Shown here piece by piece: positions 19,980 through 29,731 of a DNA stretch of 64,000 nt. The first letter of the stretch is position 1. Every line of letters starts with the position of its first letter. The DNA is from Acinetobacter sp. 10FS3-1 (GTDB taxonomy: Bacteria; Pseudomonadota; Gammaproteobacteria; Pseudomonadales; Moraxellaceae): NCBI RefSeq assembly GCF_013343215.1, contig NZ_CP039143.1:2666001-2730000 (forward strand). Direction: 5' to 3'. Position numbers and translations under genes: made by a program. Below the pieces are notes generated by a model. The model was not told the origin of the DNA and ran no database searches. It saw only the letters and a list, made by a program, of their open reading frames with translations.

Positions 19980-20615
19980 ATGAATATTATTAAACAGGCT
20001 TCTTACAATAAAAACGATTTTAGTATAGAAGCGCGGGAATTTTTATATCGGGGATTTATTCAGGTTGAAAAAGTCAGCCTGCGCCATCGCCTTTTTCATC
20101 AAGCAGCCCAGACACCAGTTTTGCAGCGTGAGCTGATTCATCGCCCAGAAGCCGCGGGTGTCCTGATTTATAACGACCAGCAACAAAAATTTGCCCTGAT
20201 CGAACAGTTTCGTATTGGTGGGCTGGATGATGCCGATTCGCCTTGGCAACTGGAAATCATTGCCGGCGTACTCGATGGTGATGAAGCGCCAGAACAGTGT
20301 ATTCGCCGTGAAGCACTGGAAGAATCAGGCTGTAGTATTGAGCATTTACAACATATTTTTAGCTTCTATCCTTCTGCCGGGGCCTGTTCTGAGCTGTTTC
20401 ATTTGTATGTAGCTGAAAGTATGCTGCCTGAAAAGGGCGGTATTTTCGGTATGCCGGATGAAGGAGAAAATATCCAGCTGCACATTCTGGACTATACAGA
20501 TCTTGCCGAATTGCTCAGCAATGGCCGCTTAAAAAATGCCCCAGTCATTATGGCCTTACAATGGCTGCAAATGCATATCCATACTGCCCAGATATATTTA
20601 AGGGGGCAGACATGA
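19980..20615 (+). CDS. nudF: ADP-ribose pyrophosphatase (Nudix) NudF
   Basis: A 211-residue Nudix hydrolase expected to split ADP-ribose to AMP and ribose-5-phosphate. The Nudix box is present at about residues 98-120 (G-X5-E-X7-REALEESG). The upstream segment YNDQQQKFALIEQFRIG and the downstream YPSAGACSELFHLYVAE match the ADP-ribose pyrophosphatase subgroup. Its stop overlaps the cpdA start as ATGA, giving a nudF-cpdA pair also seen in E. coli. Confidence 0.92.
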   Translation: MNIIKQASYNKNDFSIEAREFLYRGFIQVEKVSLRHRLFHQAAQTPVLQRELIHRPEAAGVLIYNDQQQKFALIEQFRIGGLDDADSPWQLEIIAGVLDGDEAPEQCIRREALEESGCSIEHLQHIFSFYPSAGACSELFHLYVAESMLPEKGGIFGMPDEGENIQLHILDYTDLAELLSNGRLKNAPVIMALQWLQMHIHTAQIYLRGQT

Positions 20616-21427
20616 AAAATCTAGCCCAATTTGAGAGTGAAAGCGTACAAGACTGGACCCTGATCCAGATTACCGACACCCATTTAATGGACCAGCCAGA
20701 CCTGAGCTTTGCCCAGATTAATCCGGAGTACAGCTTCCAGCAGGTCATGCAACATATCCAAACCCATTTTCCACAAATGGATGCCTTGATTCATACTGGT
20801 GACTTGGCTCAGGTGCCGGTCGCAGACACCTATGCCCGCTATCTTCAGTCGATTCAGGCCCTGAATGTGCCATATTACCAGATTCCAGGCAATCATGATG
20901 ATGCCCGCTATTTTCCGTTTTACCGTAATACAGATGAGGCCCATGCCATCCGTCTGGGAACATGGTCCCTGATCCTATTAAACAGTGCCGTGGCAGATCA
21001 GGTGGATGGCTGGATTGAGCAGGCCCAGCTGGATCAGCTGGATCAACTTCTAACCGAGCATCGGAGGCAACATATTGTAATTGCCTGTCATCATCATCCT
21101 TTTGCCATGCAATCGCGCTGGATAGACCAGCACCGTCTGAAAAATGCAGATAGTCTGAAACAGGTGATTGCCCGCCATCAAAATGTCAAACTGGTACTGT
21201 TTGGCCATGTGCATCAGGACTCCTGTCATGCGTGGCAAGGCGTAGCTTTTTTATCGGCGCCCTCCACCAGTGTGCAGTTCAAACCCAGAAGTGAAAATTT
21301 TGCACTAGATCAGGCCGCACCGGGCTATCGGGTAGTACATTTGTACCAGAATGGCGGGTTTGAGACCCATGTGCAGCGGATTGCCTTCAGTGAGCAAAAT
21401 ATTAATACTGAAATTTCAGGTTATTAA
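20612..21427 (+). CDS. cpdA: 3',5'-cyclic AMP phosphodiesterase CpdA
   Basis: A 271-residue class III metallophosphoesterase that hydrolyses cAMP. The five metal-binding blocks are all seen: ITDTH (D-x-H), HTGDLAQ, PGNHDD, CHHHPF and FGHVHQD. AGGGGG at 20601-20606 lies 5 bases before the ATG at 20612; the longer in-frame start at 20561 lies inside nudF and is rejected. Coupled to nudF through an ATGA overlap. Confidence 0.93.
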   Translation: MKNLAQFESESVQDWTLIQITDTHLMDQPDLSFAQINPEYSFQQVMQHIQTHFPQMDALIHTGDLAQVPVADTYARYLQSIQALNVPYYQIPGNHDDARYFPFYRNTDEAHAIRLGTWSLILLNSAVADQVDGWIEQAQLDQLDQLLTEHRRQHIVIACHHHPFAMQSRWIDQHRLKNADSLKQVIARHQNVKLVLFGHVHQDSCHAWQGVAFLSAPSTSVQFKPRSENFALDQAAPGYRVVHLYQNGGFETHVQRIAFSEQNINTEISGY

Positions 21428-21545
21428 CTTTCCAATTTAATTTTTTTGCTTTACCTTAATGCAACCGAAGGAAGTGTGATAGTTATAATCCATACATCAA
21501 AGACTATTAAAGCGTATAAAAAGTCTATATGATGACGACCCCCAT

Positions 21546-21562
21546 AGAAGGATAATCCTTCT
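21546..21562. promoter_or_regulatory. 7-bp hairpin in the dksA leader
   Basis: AGAAGGA (21546-21552), loop TAA, TCCTTCT (21556-21562). It lies about 75 bases before the dksA start codon and may be a leader hairpin or operator; no T-run follows. Confidence 0.4.
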
Positions 21563-21637
21563 TCAGGGTGGATAAAAAATTGCATATCACCATATTTTTT
21601 GCGTACGTATATACGCATATGATGAGGAATGCCCTAA

Positions 21638-22165
21638 ATGGCGAATGACAACCAAAATCAAGTCTTAGACCAACAAACCGATCTTGTAGAAGGGAAAGCT
21701 ACCAAGCGAGTACGTAAATCTAAGCCGAAAACGACTGAGGGTGGTTCTACTGCTAGCTTATTTGGTATTGAACCTTATCAACCTAAAAAAAATGAAGAAT
21801 ATATGTCTGAAGGCCAGCTTGGACACTTCCGTCAAATTTTGATGGCATGGAAAGCTGAGCTGATGTCAGAAGTTGACCGTACTTTAAATACCATGCAGGA
21901 TGAAAATACGGCCCTTCCTGATGTGAATGACCGCGCAACGCAAGAAGAAGAGTTTGCAATCGAGCTGCGTACCCGTGACCGCGAACGTAAGCTGATCCGC
22001 AAAATCGAACAGTCGATTGAAGCGATCCAGAACGATGACTACGGTTTCTGCGAAACTTGCGGTATCGAAATCGGTTTACGCCGTCTGGAAGCCCGTCCAA
22101 CTGCAACTTTATGTATTGACTGCAAAACTCTGGCAGAAATCAAAGAGAAGCAAAACAACGGTTAA
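21638..22165 (+). CDS. dksA: RNA polymerase-binding transcription factor DksA
   Basis: A 175-residue DksA, which binds the RNA polymerase secondary channel and works with ppGpp in the stringent response. The zinc finger is complete (CETC at about 139-142 and CIDC about 160-163), and the coiled coil carries the tip acids in DVNDRATQEEEFAIEL. It is about 25 residues longer than the E. coli protein, the extra being a basic, disordered N-terminal tail (KATKRVRKSKPKTTEGG). It is followed by gluQRS, as in E. coli and many relatives. Confidence 0.96.
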   Translation: MANDNQNQVLDQQTDLVEGKATKRVRKSKPKTTEGGSTASLFGIEPYQPKKNEEYMSEGQLGHFRQILMAWKAELMSEVDRTLNTMQDENTALPDVNDRATQEEEFAIELRTRDRERKLIRKIEQSIEAIQNDDYGFCETCGIEIGLRRLEARPTATLCIDCKTLAEIKEKQNNG

Positions 22166-22192
22166 TGATGCTCTCCAATAATCCTCCCCTAA

Positions 22193-22216
22193 CCCCTCCC
22201 TTAAGCAAGGAGGGGG
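22193..22216. repeat. C-rich/G-rich hairpin repeat between dksA and gluQRS
   Basis: CCCCTCC (22193-22199) pairs with GGAGGGG (22209-22215); the loop contains TTAAGCAA. With its flank it reads CCTCCCCTAACCCCTCCC then AAGGAGGGGG. This is the well-known type of dispersed intergenic element whose translation yields a TPPLSK motif. Here it lies in the 59 bases between dksA and gluQRS, and its right arm is also the only good ribosome-binding site for gluQRS. Confidence 0.6.
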
Positions 22217-22224
22217 ATAACAGG

Positions 22225-23088
22225 ATGGCTTATGTGGGCCGGTTCGCGCCATCGCCAACCGGCCCTTTGCATTTTGGTTCCCTTATTACAGCGGTGGCCA
22301 GCTATTGTGATGCCAAAGCCCATCAGGGCCGCTGGCTGGTGCGGATTGAAGATACCGACATTCCGCGTATTTATCCGGGCAGTGAAGCGCATATCCTGCG
22401 CGCGCTGGACGCTTTTGAATTTGAGCCAGATAGCGACATCATTTTTCAGAAAGATCGTCTCAAGCTTTATGAAAAAGTCATTCAGCAGCTCCGTCAGCAA
22501 GGACAGGTTTATGCCTGCCAATGCACCCGTAAAATGCTCGGCTCCAACCATATCTATCAGGATACCTGTCGTCATTTAAACCTGGCCTTTGAGCATCAGG
22601 CAATCCGCCTCAAGGTTGAAGATGTCACCATCTGCTTTGACGACCGTCTACAAGGCCGGCACTGTTCAGAACTAAAAAAGGACCTCGGGGACTTTGTCCT
22701 GAAACGCCGTGACGGGATTATCAACTATCAACTGGCTGTGGTGGTGGACGATTATCTGCAAGGCATGACCCATGTGGTGCGTGGTGCTGATCTGTTAGAC
22801 AACACCGAACGCCAGATTTATCTGGGGCAGTTACTGGGCTATCCGCGCTTGAGCTATCTGCATCTGCCTTTAGCCATGAATGATCAGGGGCAGAAACTGT
22901 CCAAGCAAAATCTGGCACAAGCACTGAATCTCCAGCAGGCTCCCCTGCTCTTGAAACAGGCACTTCAAGCCTTGGGTCAGCTGCCGGTTGACATGGACCG
23001 CCCTGCACGTATGCTGGAGCAGGCCGTGGCCCAGTGGGATATTGCACAAATTCCTCATACAACACAGCTACAAGGTCACTATGTATAA
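22225..23088 (+). CDS. gluQ: Glutamyl-Q tRNA(Asp) synthetase GluQRS
   Basis: A 287-residue paralogue of the glutamyl-tRNA synthetase catalytic domain that attaches glutamate to queuosine-34 of tRNA-Asp. It starts MAYVGRFAPSPTGPLHFGSL with the HIGH-like motif, has Cys ligands in CQCTRK for the zinc site, and the KMSKS-like QKLSKQNLA near residue 237. The frame is open back to 22165, but that stretch is the hairpin repeat read as protein (PPLTPPLSKEG); the ATG at 22225 gives the conserved N-terminus. Confidence 0.93.
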   Translation: MAYVGRFAPSPTGPLHFGSLITAVASYCDAKAHQGRWLVRIEDTDIPRIYPGSEAHILRALDAFEFEPDSDIIFQKDRLKLYEKVIQQLRQQGQVYACQCTRKMLGSNHIYQDTCRHLNLAFEHQAIRLKVEDVTICFDDRLQGRHCSELKKDLGDFVLKRRDGIINYQLAVVVDDYLQGMTHVVRGADLLDNTERQIYLGQLLGYPRLSYLHLPLAMNDQGQKLSKQNLAQALNLQQAPLLLKQALQALGQLPVDMDRPARMLEQAVAQWDIAQIPHTTQLQGHYV

Positions 23089-23144
23089 AAATCAGGTTTG
23101 ACTTAAGCTAACAACAAGAACAAAGCTCAAAGAGGAAGATCAGG

Positions 23145-23405
23145 ATGTTTTTTATTTTTGGGATAGGACCGAAAACCAAGGTAATTGAGAAAAACCAGTT
23201 TCTCTGCCCGGTCTGCCGCACGCGCTCAGCCTATGAACTAAAGCAGCAGCGCAATTATTTTTCTCTGTTTTTTATTCCCCTAATTCCGCTGTCCAAAGCG
23301 AAAAGTGCTTTTGTACGCTGTTTGAATTGCGGTACGGTCATGCCGAGCACAGTACTTGACCATGCCCAGCCTGATCCACAGCGTCAGTCCAGTCTAGAAG
23401 CTTGA
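23145..23405 (+). CDS. Small zinc-ribbon protein
   Basis: An 86-residue protein with two Cys pairs, CPVC (residues 22-25) and CLNC (about 59-62), flanking a hydrophobic segment FSLFFIPLIPL. This matches the zinc-ribbon membrane-associated proteins found in many proteobacteria; the function is not known. A ribosome site AGAGGAAG lies about 10 bases before the ATG. Its last 12 bases overlap the end of the convergent ftsW gene. Confidence 0.75.
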   Translation: MFFIFGIGPKTKVIEKNQFLCPVCRTRSAYELKQQRNYFSLFFIPLIPLSKAKSAFVRCLNCGTVMPSTVLDHAQPDPQRQSSLEA

Positions 23406-24590
23406 TTCTTCGCGGCTTGGATTGACTTGCTGGGTAGTAGCGTCAATTTTCAAAATCAAGCTAATCATCACTGCACAGATAATCAAAGATGAACCACCAT
23501 AACTGATAAATGGCAGGGTCAAGCCTTTGGTCGGTAACAGCCCCATATTCATCCCGGCATTGACCAGAATTTGCAGCAGGAAAATAATACTGATGCCATA
23601 GGCGAGATAACCGGCACGCAAATACTGATGCTGCAAGGCACGATGCCCGATCCGGATGCAACAGACCAGCATGGTAAAGGATAAAAGCAGAATGGTGGCA
23701 ATGCCCAGAAAACCAAATTCCTCACCCAGAATTGCCAGCATAAAGTCGGTATGTGCTTCAGGCAGATACGACATTTTCTGGATACTATGACCCAGGCCGA
23801 CGCCTGACCATTCGCCGCGACCAAATGCCATCAGGGCATTCGACAGCTGATAACCTGTGCCGAGCGGATCTTCCCAAGGGTTGGAGAAAGACAGCAAACG
23901 CTGTAAACGATACGGCTCCCATGCAATTGCAACGGCAAATACCCCCAACAAGGTCATCAATGCCACCCCAAACTGAATCCAGGGCGCACCCGCCAGAAAG
24001 AAGACACCCAGCATAGTCAGGGTAATCACCACCGTTGCCCCAAGATCGGGTTCCAGAATAATTAGACCAACCGTGGCCCCCATGATGGCACTCAAGCGAA
24101 TCAGCCCTTTAATATTATTCCGAACTTCTTCTGCACGACGTACCACATAGTCGGCTGTAAAAATGGCCATCATGACCTTGGCAACTTCAGAGGCCTGCAA
24201 GGTAAAGCCGGCCAGCCTGATCCAGCGTTTGGAACCATTGACTTCAGTCCCGATAAAAAGTACCGCGACCAGCAGCACAATGGTGACTATCCACAAGAAG
24301 AAGGTATTGTTAAACCACATCTTTAGCGGGACTTTATAAGCCAGATAGGCAGCCACAAGCGCAGCAACAATCGAAATCCCGTGCCGGATCACATAATGAA
24401 AGGCATTTTCATGAATACGCTCGGCATACGGCATCGAGGCGGAAGCCACCATGATCGAGCCAATACATAGCAAGGCCAGCACCGAGAAAATCAGCACATT
24501 CCGTGCATTGACATCTACCGGCAGTTTTGGCACCCACTGATCATATAAGCGGTTTAATTTATTGATCGTAGTCTGAGCAAACTCAGCCAT
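23394..24590 (-). CDS. ftsW: Lipid II polymerase FtsW
   Basis: A 398-residue SEDS-family membrane glycosyltransferase that polymerises septal peptidoglycan with FtsI. About ten membrane helices are visible, with the family motifs GSKRWIRLAGFTLQASE (about residues 118-134), LEPDLGATVVITLT containing the catalytic-type Asp, LGLGHSIQKMSYLPEAHTDF (as shorter blocks near 265-285), and FISYGGSSLI near the C-terminus. It follows murD with a 20-base gap on the same strand, a fragment of the division/cell-wall cluster order. Confidence 0.95.
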   Translation of the reverse strand: MAEFAQTTINKLNRLYDQWVPKLPVDVNARNVLIFSVLALLCIGSIMVASASMPYAERIHENAFHYVIRHGISIVAALVAAYLAYKVPLKMWFNNTFFLWIVTIVLLVAVLFIGTEVNGSKRWIRLAGFTLQASEVAKVMMAIFTADYVVRRAEEVRNNIKGLIRLSAIMGATVGLIILEPDLGATVVITLTMLGVFFLAGAPWIQFGVALMTLLGVFAVAIAWEPYRLQRLLSFSNPWEDPLGTGYQLSNALMAFGRGEWSGVGLGHSIQKMSYLPEAHTDFMLAILGEEFGFLGIATILLLSFTMLVCCIRIGHRALQHQYLRAGYLAYGISIIFLLQILVNAGMNMGLLPTKGLTLPFISYGGSSLIICAVMISLILKIDATTQQVNPSREESSF

Positions 24591-24610
24591 AGCACCAATC
24601 CTTATTATTC

Positions 24611-25981
<1,371 letters not shown>

Positions 25982-26066
25982 TTAAAACTGACGAAATGGT
26001 AGCACTTTGCTGTTTTGAATGCTTTTTCTGTTTTGACTTTCTACGGTATTTTTTGTGTCAGTGCGT

Positions 26067-26098
26067 AAAAAAACCGTCATGCGCATGACGGTTTTTTG
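26067..26098. terminator. Bidirectional rho-independent terminator
   Basis: A nearly perfect palindrome centred at 26082/26083: an A-run, CCGTCATGC, GCATGACGG and a T-run. It ends transcripts of the feoAB/Cys-rich protein unit on the minus strand, ahead of murD. Confidence 0.9.
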
Positions 26099-26119
26099 AA
26101 ATCTACAACAATAGCGGCT

Positions 26120-26368
26120 TTATTTCCATTTGACCGCCTGGGCATCAGGCTTGTTGTGCTTAGCTTGTTCAGATACCGGGCAGGCACAGTTGCCACAACC
26201 ACTGGCCATTGCAGGTTGCAGCCACTTGGCCAGACGTTCCCAGCCTTTGGTTGCACAGGCATCCGACAGTTTCTGAAAAAACGAGCGCGACGTATTCGGA
26301 AATACTTTCTTAAACACCACCAGCGTGCTCCAGAGCACCAGTACCGCTACAATTAAAATCTCAATCAT
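26120..26368 (-). CDS. Small Cys-rich membrane protein downstream of feoB
   Basis: An 82-residue protein with one N-terminal membrane helix (MIEILIVAVLVLWSTLVVF), a basic amphipathic middle and a Cys cluster GCGNCAC (Cys58, 61, 63) plus Cys38. In plan it resembles the FeoB-associated Cys-rich membrane proteins found in other phyla, though the sequence is different (I recall DUF6587). GGGGAGA precedes the ATG. It lies 57 bases after feoB on the same strand and just before a strong terminator, so it is the last gene of the feo unit. A role in iron handling is inferred from position. Confidence 0.72.
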   Translation of the reverse strand: MIEILIVAVLVLWSTLVVFKKVFPNTSRSFFQKLSDACATKGWERLAKWLQPAMASGCGNCACPVSEQAKHNKPDAQAVKWK

Positions 26369-26425
26369 TTCAGTCTCCCCTTCCCATCATAAGCTCAAAC
26401 ATTTCGAGCATGTGCCCGATCCGGT

Positions 26426-28282
26426 TTAGCCAAAATAATGTGAAGCGATTTGGTAGGTCAGGAATGACATGAAATATGCCAGACCAAACAGGTAAATAGT
26501 CATGATACTGACCGTTTTCCATGAACCGGTTTCACGTTTAACCGTCGCCAAGGTAGCCAGACAGTGTGGTGCATAGATAAACCAGACCAGTAAGGATAAG
26601 CCGGTTGCCAATGACCAGCCCAAGTCTCCACCGCTACTGATCAGCGAGGCCAGTCCCTCAGACATCGCATCTTCATCCACTGCCGACAAGGCATAGACTG
26701 TCCCCAAGGCGGCAACGACAACTTCACGCGCTGCCATGGCCGGAATCAGGGCAATACAGATCTGCCAGTTAAAGCCCAGTGGCGCAAAAATCGGTTGCAG
26801 CACATGCCCCAGCATTCCGGCAAAGGAATAATCAATCGCAGGTAGGGTTGCATCTGCTGGGGGTTGCGGGAAAGTACACAGGAACCAGAGCACCACGGAC
26901 AGCGCAAAGATGATGCCCCCTACACGTTTCAAGAAGATTTTGCCGCGGTCTACTAAACCGATCCAGACGTTTTTCAGGTCAGGAAAACGGTAGCTGGGCA
27001 GCTCCATCAACAGCATGTGCTGAGATTTATCTTTATAGAAAAATTTCAGTACAAAGGATACCGCCAGTGCGCTCACAATCCCCGCCATATACAGGGCAAA
27101 TAACACCAGCCCTTGCAGGTTCATAAAGCCCCCTACCGTTTGCTCAGGAATAAAAGCCGCAATCAGCAGTGCATATACCGGCAAACGAGCCGAACAGGTC
27201 ATCAATGGTGCAACAAAGATGGTGGTGAGACGGTCACGCGGATCACTAATGGTGCGTGAAGCCATAATCCCCGGGACGGCGCAGGCAAAGCTAGATAACA
27301 AGGGAATAAAAGCACGGCCCGAAAGACCGGCTTTAAACATGAGTTTATCCAGCAGAAAAGCTGCGCGTGGCAGATACCCGGATTCTTCTAGCACCAAAAT
27401 AAAGAAAAACAGAATCAGAATCTGTGGCAGGAACACGATGACCCCGCCGGCACCCGCAATAATCCCATCCACCACCAGGCTATTCAGTAGCGGATGAGCA
27501 ATATAGGCGCCCAGAAATTCGCCCAGCCAGCCGAAGAATGCTTCAATTCCATCCATGAAAGGTGCAGCCCAGGCAAAAACCGCCTGAAACACTACAAACA
27601 TCATGAGGGCCAGGCTGAGCAGGCCCAGAACTGGATGCAGGAAAATCTTGTCCAGAAAGTCGGTGCGCTTATCTTCCTGATCCACATAGTTGACCACATC
27701 TTTCAAAATGGTCGCAACCTGTTGATGGCTCTCACCACTTAAACCACTTAGTTCCGTCTGGGGTGCGGAAAACTTGCCCTGCTCCAACGCATTTTTCAGG
27801 TTTTCAATTCCTGAATTACGTACGGCAACCGTTTCAACCACCGGCACCCCCAGACGTTCAGACAATTTCTGGGTATTGATCTGCATCCCACGACGGCGTG
27901 CTTCATCCATCATGTTCAGCACGACCAACATTGGCCGGCCAAGCGCGATCATTTCCAGAACCAGCCCCAGATGCAGTTTCAGGTTAGTCGCATCTACCAC
28001 ACATAAAAAGGCAGCCTGATGCGCTTCTTCAGCAATTTTTCCCTGTACCACGTTGCGGGTAATTTCTTCATCCGGACTGGTGGCATCCAGACTATAGGTA
28101 CCAGGTAAATCTAAGACACGTACCGCCTGACCTGAAGCTAGCTGAAAATTTCCAACCTTACGCTCAACTGTTACCCCGGCATAGTTGCCGACTTTTTGAC
28201 GTGATCCAGTTAAGTGATTGAATAATGAGGTTTTACCACAGTTTGGGTTTCCAACAAGCGCAACACGCAAAGTATCACTCAT
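26426..28282 (-). CDS. feoB: Ferrous iron transporter FeoB
   Basis: A 618-residue inner-membrane Fe(II) transporter with a GTPase domain. G-motifs are clear: GNPNCGKTSLFN (10-21), the DLPGTYS G3 block and NMMD (G4). After the GDI-like region come the Gate repeats, with the conserved Cys in LLSSFACAVPGIM and a matching PAMAAREVVVAALGT in the second half. It is about 150 residues shorter than E. coli FeoB, lacking the C-terminal extension, which is normal for this lineage. Overlaps feoA by four bases (ATGA). Confidence 0.97.
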   Translation of the reverse strand: MSDTLRVALVGNPNCGKTSLFNHLTGSRQKVGNYAGVTVERKVGNFQLASGQAVRVLDLPGTYSLDATSPDEEITRNVVQGKIAEEAHQAAFLCVVDATNLKLHLGLVLEMIALGRPMLVVLNMMDEARRRGMQINTQKLSERLGVPVVETVAVRNSGIENLKNALEQGKFSAPQTELSGLSGESHQQVATILKDVVNYVDQEDKRTDFLDKIFLHPVLGLLSLALMMFVVFQAVFAWAAPFMDGIEAFFGWLGEFLGAYIAHPLLNSLVVDGIIAGAGGVIVFLPQILILFFFILVLEESGYLPRAAFLLDKLMFKAGLSGRAFIPLLSSFACAVPGIMASRTISDPRDRLTTIFVAPLMTCSARLPVYALLIAAFIPEQTVGGFMNLQGLVLFALYMAGIVSALAVSFVLKFFYKDKSQHMLLMELPSYRFPDLKNVWIGLVDRGKIFLKRVGGIIFALSVVLWFLCTFPQPPADATLPAIDYSFAGMLGHVLQPIFAPLGFNWQICIALIPAMAAREVVVAALGTVYALSAVDEDAMSEGLASLISSGGDLGWSLATGLSLLVWFIYAPHCLATLATVKRETGSWKTVSIMTIYLFGLAYFMSFLTYQIASHYFG

Positions 28283-28539
28283 GCTGAAACTCCCTGCTCA
28301 ATTTCAATTTTAGCTGCTTCCGATTTACGTAAAGCAAAACGTGTAAAGCCGACCTGAATCAGGATCGGGTCTCCTCCGAAAATACCTTTGGTAATCACTT
28401 GAACCTGTGTGCCCGGTATAAAGCCTAAAGTCTCCAAGCGGTTTGCAACCACATCATGAGAGGCTTGCTGACTGTCCATCGTTCGATTGACTTTTCGAAT
28501 GATGGCAGTCTGTTTTGCTTTTAAATCTGACAAACGCAC
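28279..28539 (-). CDS. feoA: Ferrous iron transport protein FeoA
   Basis: An 86-residue SH3-like protein needed for FeoB activity. It reads VRLSDLKAKQTAII at the start and contains LETLGFIPGTQVQVI and FTRFALRKSEAAKIEI, the family's conserved core and end. I place the start at the GTG at 28539, with AGGA about 9 bases upstream; the open frame extends to 28641 but that part is hydrophobic and outside the family. Co-translated with feoB. A Fur-like site lies just upstream. Confidence 0.9.
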   Translation of the reverse strand: MRLSDLKAKQTAIIRKVNRTMDSQQASHDVVANRLETLGFIPGTQVQVITKGIFGGDPILIQVGFTRFALRKSEAAKIEIEQGVSA

Positions 28540-28575
28540 CGTGAAAATTCCTAAACCCTTTGGCACAGTATACAA

Positions 28576-28594
28576 ACAAATGAGAATAATTAAC
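28576..28594. promoter_or_regulatory. Candidate Fur box upstream of feoA
   Basis: ACAAATGAGAATAATTAAC matches the 19-base Fur consensus GATAATGATAATCATTATC at 13 of 19 positions by my count. It lies 37 bases before the feoA start, between divergent feoA and xerC, where iron-dependent repression of feo would be expected. Confidence 0.55.
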
Positions 28595-28713
28595 AAATAA
28601 GATTCATTACTTTTCGATTTATTATGCGATGACATCGACACACCAGTAAAATTAAACTACAGTGCAGCATAAGCGTCAGAATTATCAAAGTTTAAACTAC
28701 GACCCTCGCCATC

Positions 28714-29631
28714 ATGCTGAATAAAAAACCCCGTATTCCTGCGCCTGTGCAGATTCCTGATCAATATAGCTTTTTACAAGGTTTCCGGGATTATCTGATT
28801 GCGCAGACCGTCAGTCCACATACGCGTAATGCCTACCTGTCCGATCTGCTACAGTGTGCCGACTGTCTCGCCAAACCTTTACCAGAATGGACACATGACG
28901 ATATTTCCGAGGTTCTGGTGGCACTCACCAAACAGCAAAAAAGTCCGCGTTCGATTGCGCGCTGCTTATCTGCCTTGCGTTCTTTTTATAAATTTCTACG
29001 TGAACAGAAACTCAGAAATGATAATCCGGTTGCTGGCCATAAAACCCCTAAATTAGGTCGAGCCTTGCCCCAAGATCTATCCGAAGCCGATGTTGAAGCC
29101 TTAATTCATGCACCCGATATCAATACTGCTTTAGGTCTGCGCGATCGGGCCATGTTTGAGGTTTTGTATGCTTGCGGTTTACGGGTTACCGAACTGATTA
29201 ACCTGCGTCTTGAGCTGATTAACCTGAAACAGGGCTATTTACGTATTGTCGGCAAAGGCAATAAAGAGCGTCTAGTGCCGATGGGACAAGTGGCCTGTGA
29301 ATGGGTCGAAACCTATCTGCAAGATGCCCGTCCGCAACTCTATAAGACGGCTACCGATTACCTGTTTCTGACCCAGCATGGCGGGATCATGAGCCGGCAA
29401 AACTTCTGGTATGCAATTAAGCGCTATGCTTTGCAGGCCGGAATTCAGGCTGAGCTATCGCCGCATACGTTGCGCCATGCCTTTGCCACCCATTTACTCA
29501 ATCATGGTGCAGACTTGCGGGTGGTGCAAATGCTGCTGGGGCATAGCGACTTGTCGACCACCCAGATTTATACTCATGTCGCGCAGATCCGTATGCAGCA
29601 ATTACATGCCACTCACCATCCACGGGCCTAG
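28714..29631 (+). CDS. xerC: Site-specific tyrosine recombinase XerC
   Basis: A 305-residue recombinase that with XerD resolves chromosome dimers at dif. The N-terminal SAM-like domain includes LIAQTVSPHTRNAYLSDL; the catalytic domain shows the tyrosine-recombinase residues: Arg in YACGLRVTELINLR, the HTLRHAFATHL box (HxxR), and LLGHSDLSTTQIYTHV with the second His and nucleophilic Tyr. All are in place. XerC is favoured over XerD by the N-terminal sequence and length, but the two are similar. No genes of the usual dapF-xerC cluster are adjacent. Confidence 0.9.
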   Translation: MLNKKPRIPAPVQIPDQYSFLQGFRDYLIAQTVSPHTRNAYLSDLLQCADCLAKPLPEWTHDDISEVLVALTKQQKSPRSIARCLSALRSFYKFLREQKLRNDNPVAGHKTPKLGRALPQDLSEADVEALIHAPDINTALGLRDRAMFEVLYACGLRVTELINLRLELINLKQGYLRIVGKGNKERLVPMGQVACEWVETYLQDARPQLYKTATDYLFLTQHGGIMSRQNFWYAIKRYALQAGIQAELSPHTLRHAFATHLLNHGADLRVVQMLLGHSDLSTTQIYTHVAQIRMQQLHATHHPRA

Positions 29632-29650
29632 ACACAGCTGTAAACAGAAA

Positions 29651-29684
29651 AACCAAGAAGTTTGACGTGTTCTGGTCTTTTTTT
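29651..29684 (+). terminator. Probable terminator of xerC
   Basis: ACC-A-AGAA (29652-29659, one bulged A) pairs with TTCTGGT (29670-29676), followed by a run of seven T at 29678-29684. Confidence 0.55.
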
Positions 29685-29731
29685 GTTATGCTACTGCTCT
29701 GTTTTTAGACCAAGAAAAAAAAGGGTTATTT

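Noticed and set aside
22165..22224. N-terminal extension of GluQRS containing PPLTPPLSKEG
   Set aside because: This is the translation of a dispersed hairpin repeat; the conserved protein starts at the ATG at 22225.
28540..28641. Hydrophobic N-terminal extension of FeoA that could look like a membrane helix
   Set aside because: FeoA is a small soluble protein; a GTG with AGGA upstream gives the family N-terminus, and the candidate Fur box overlaps the extension.
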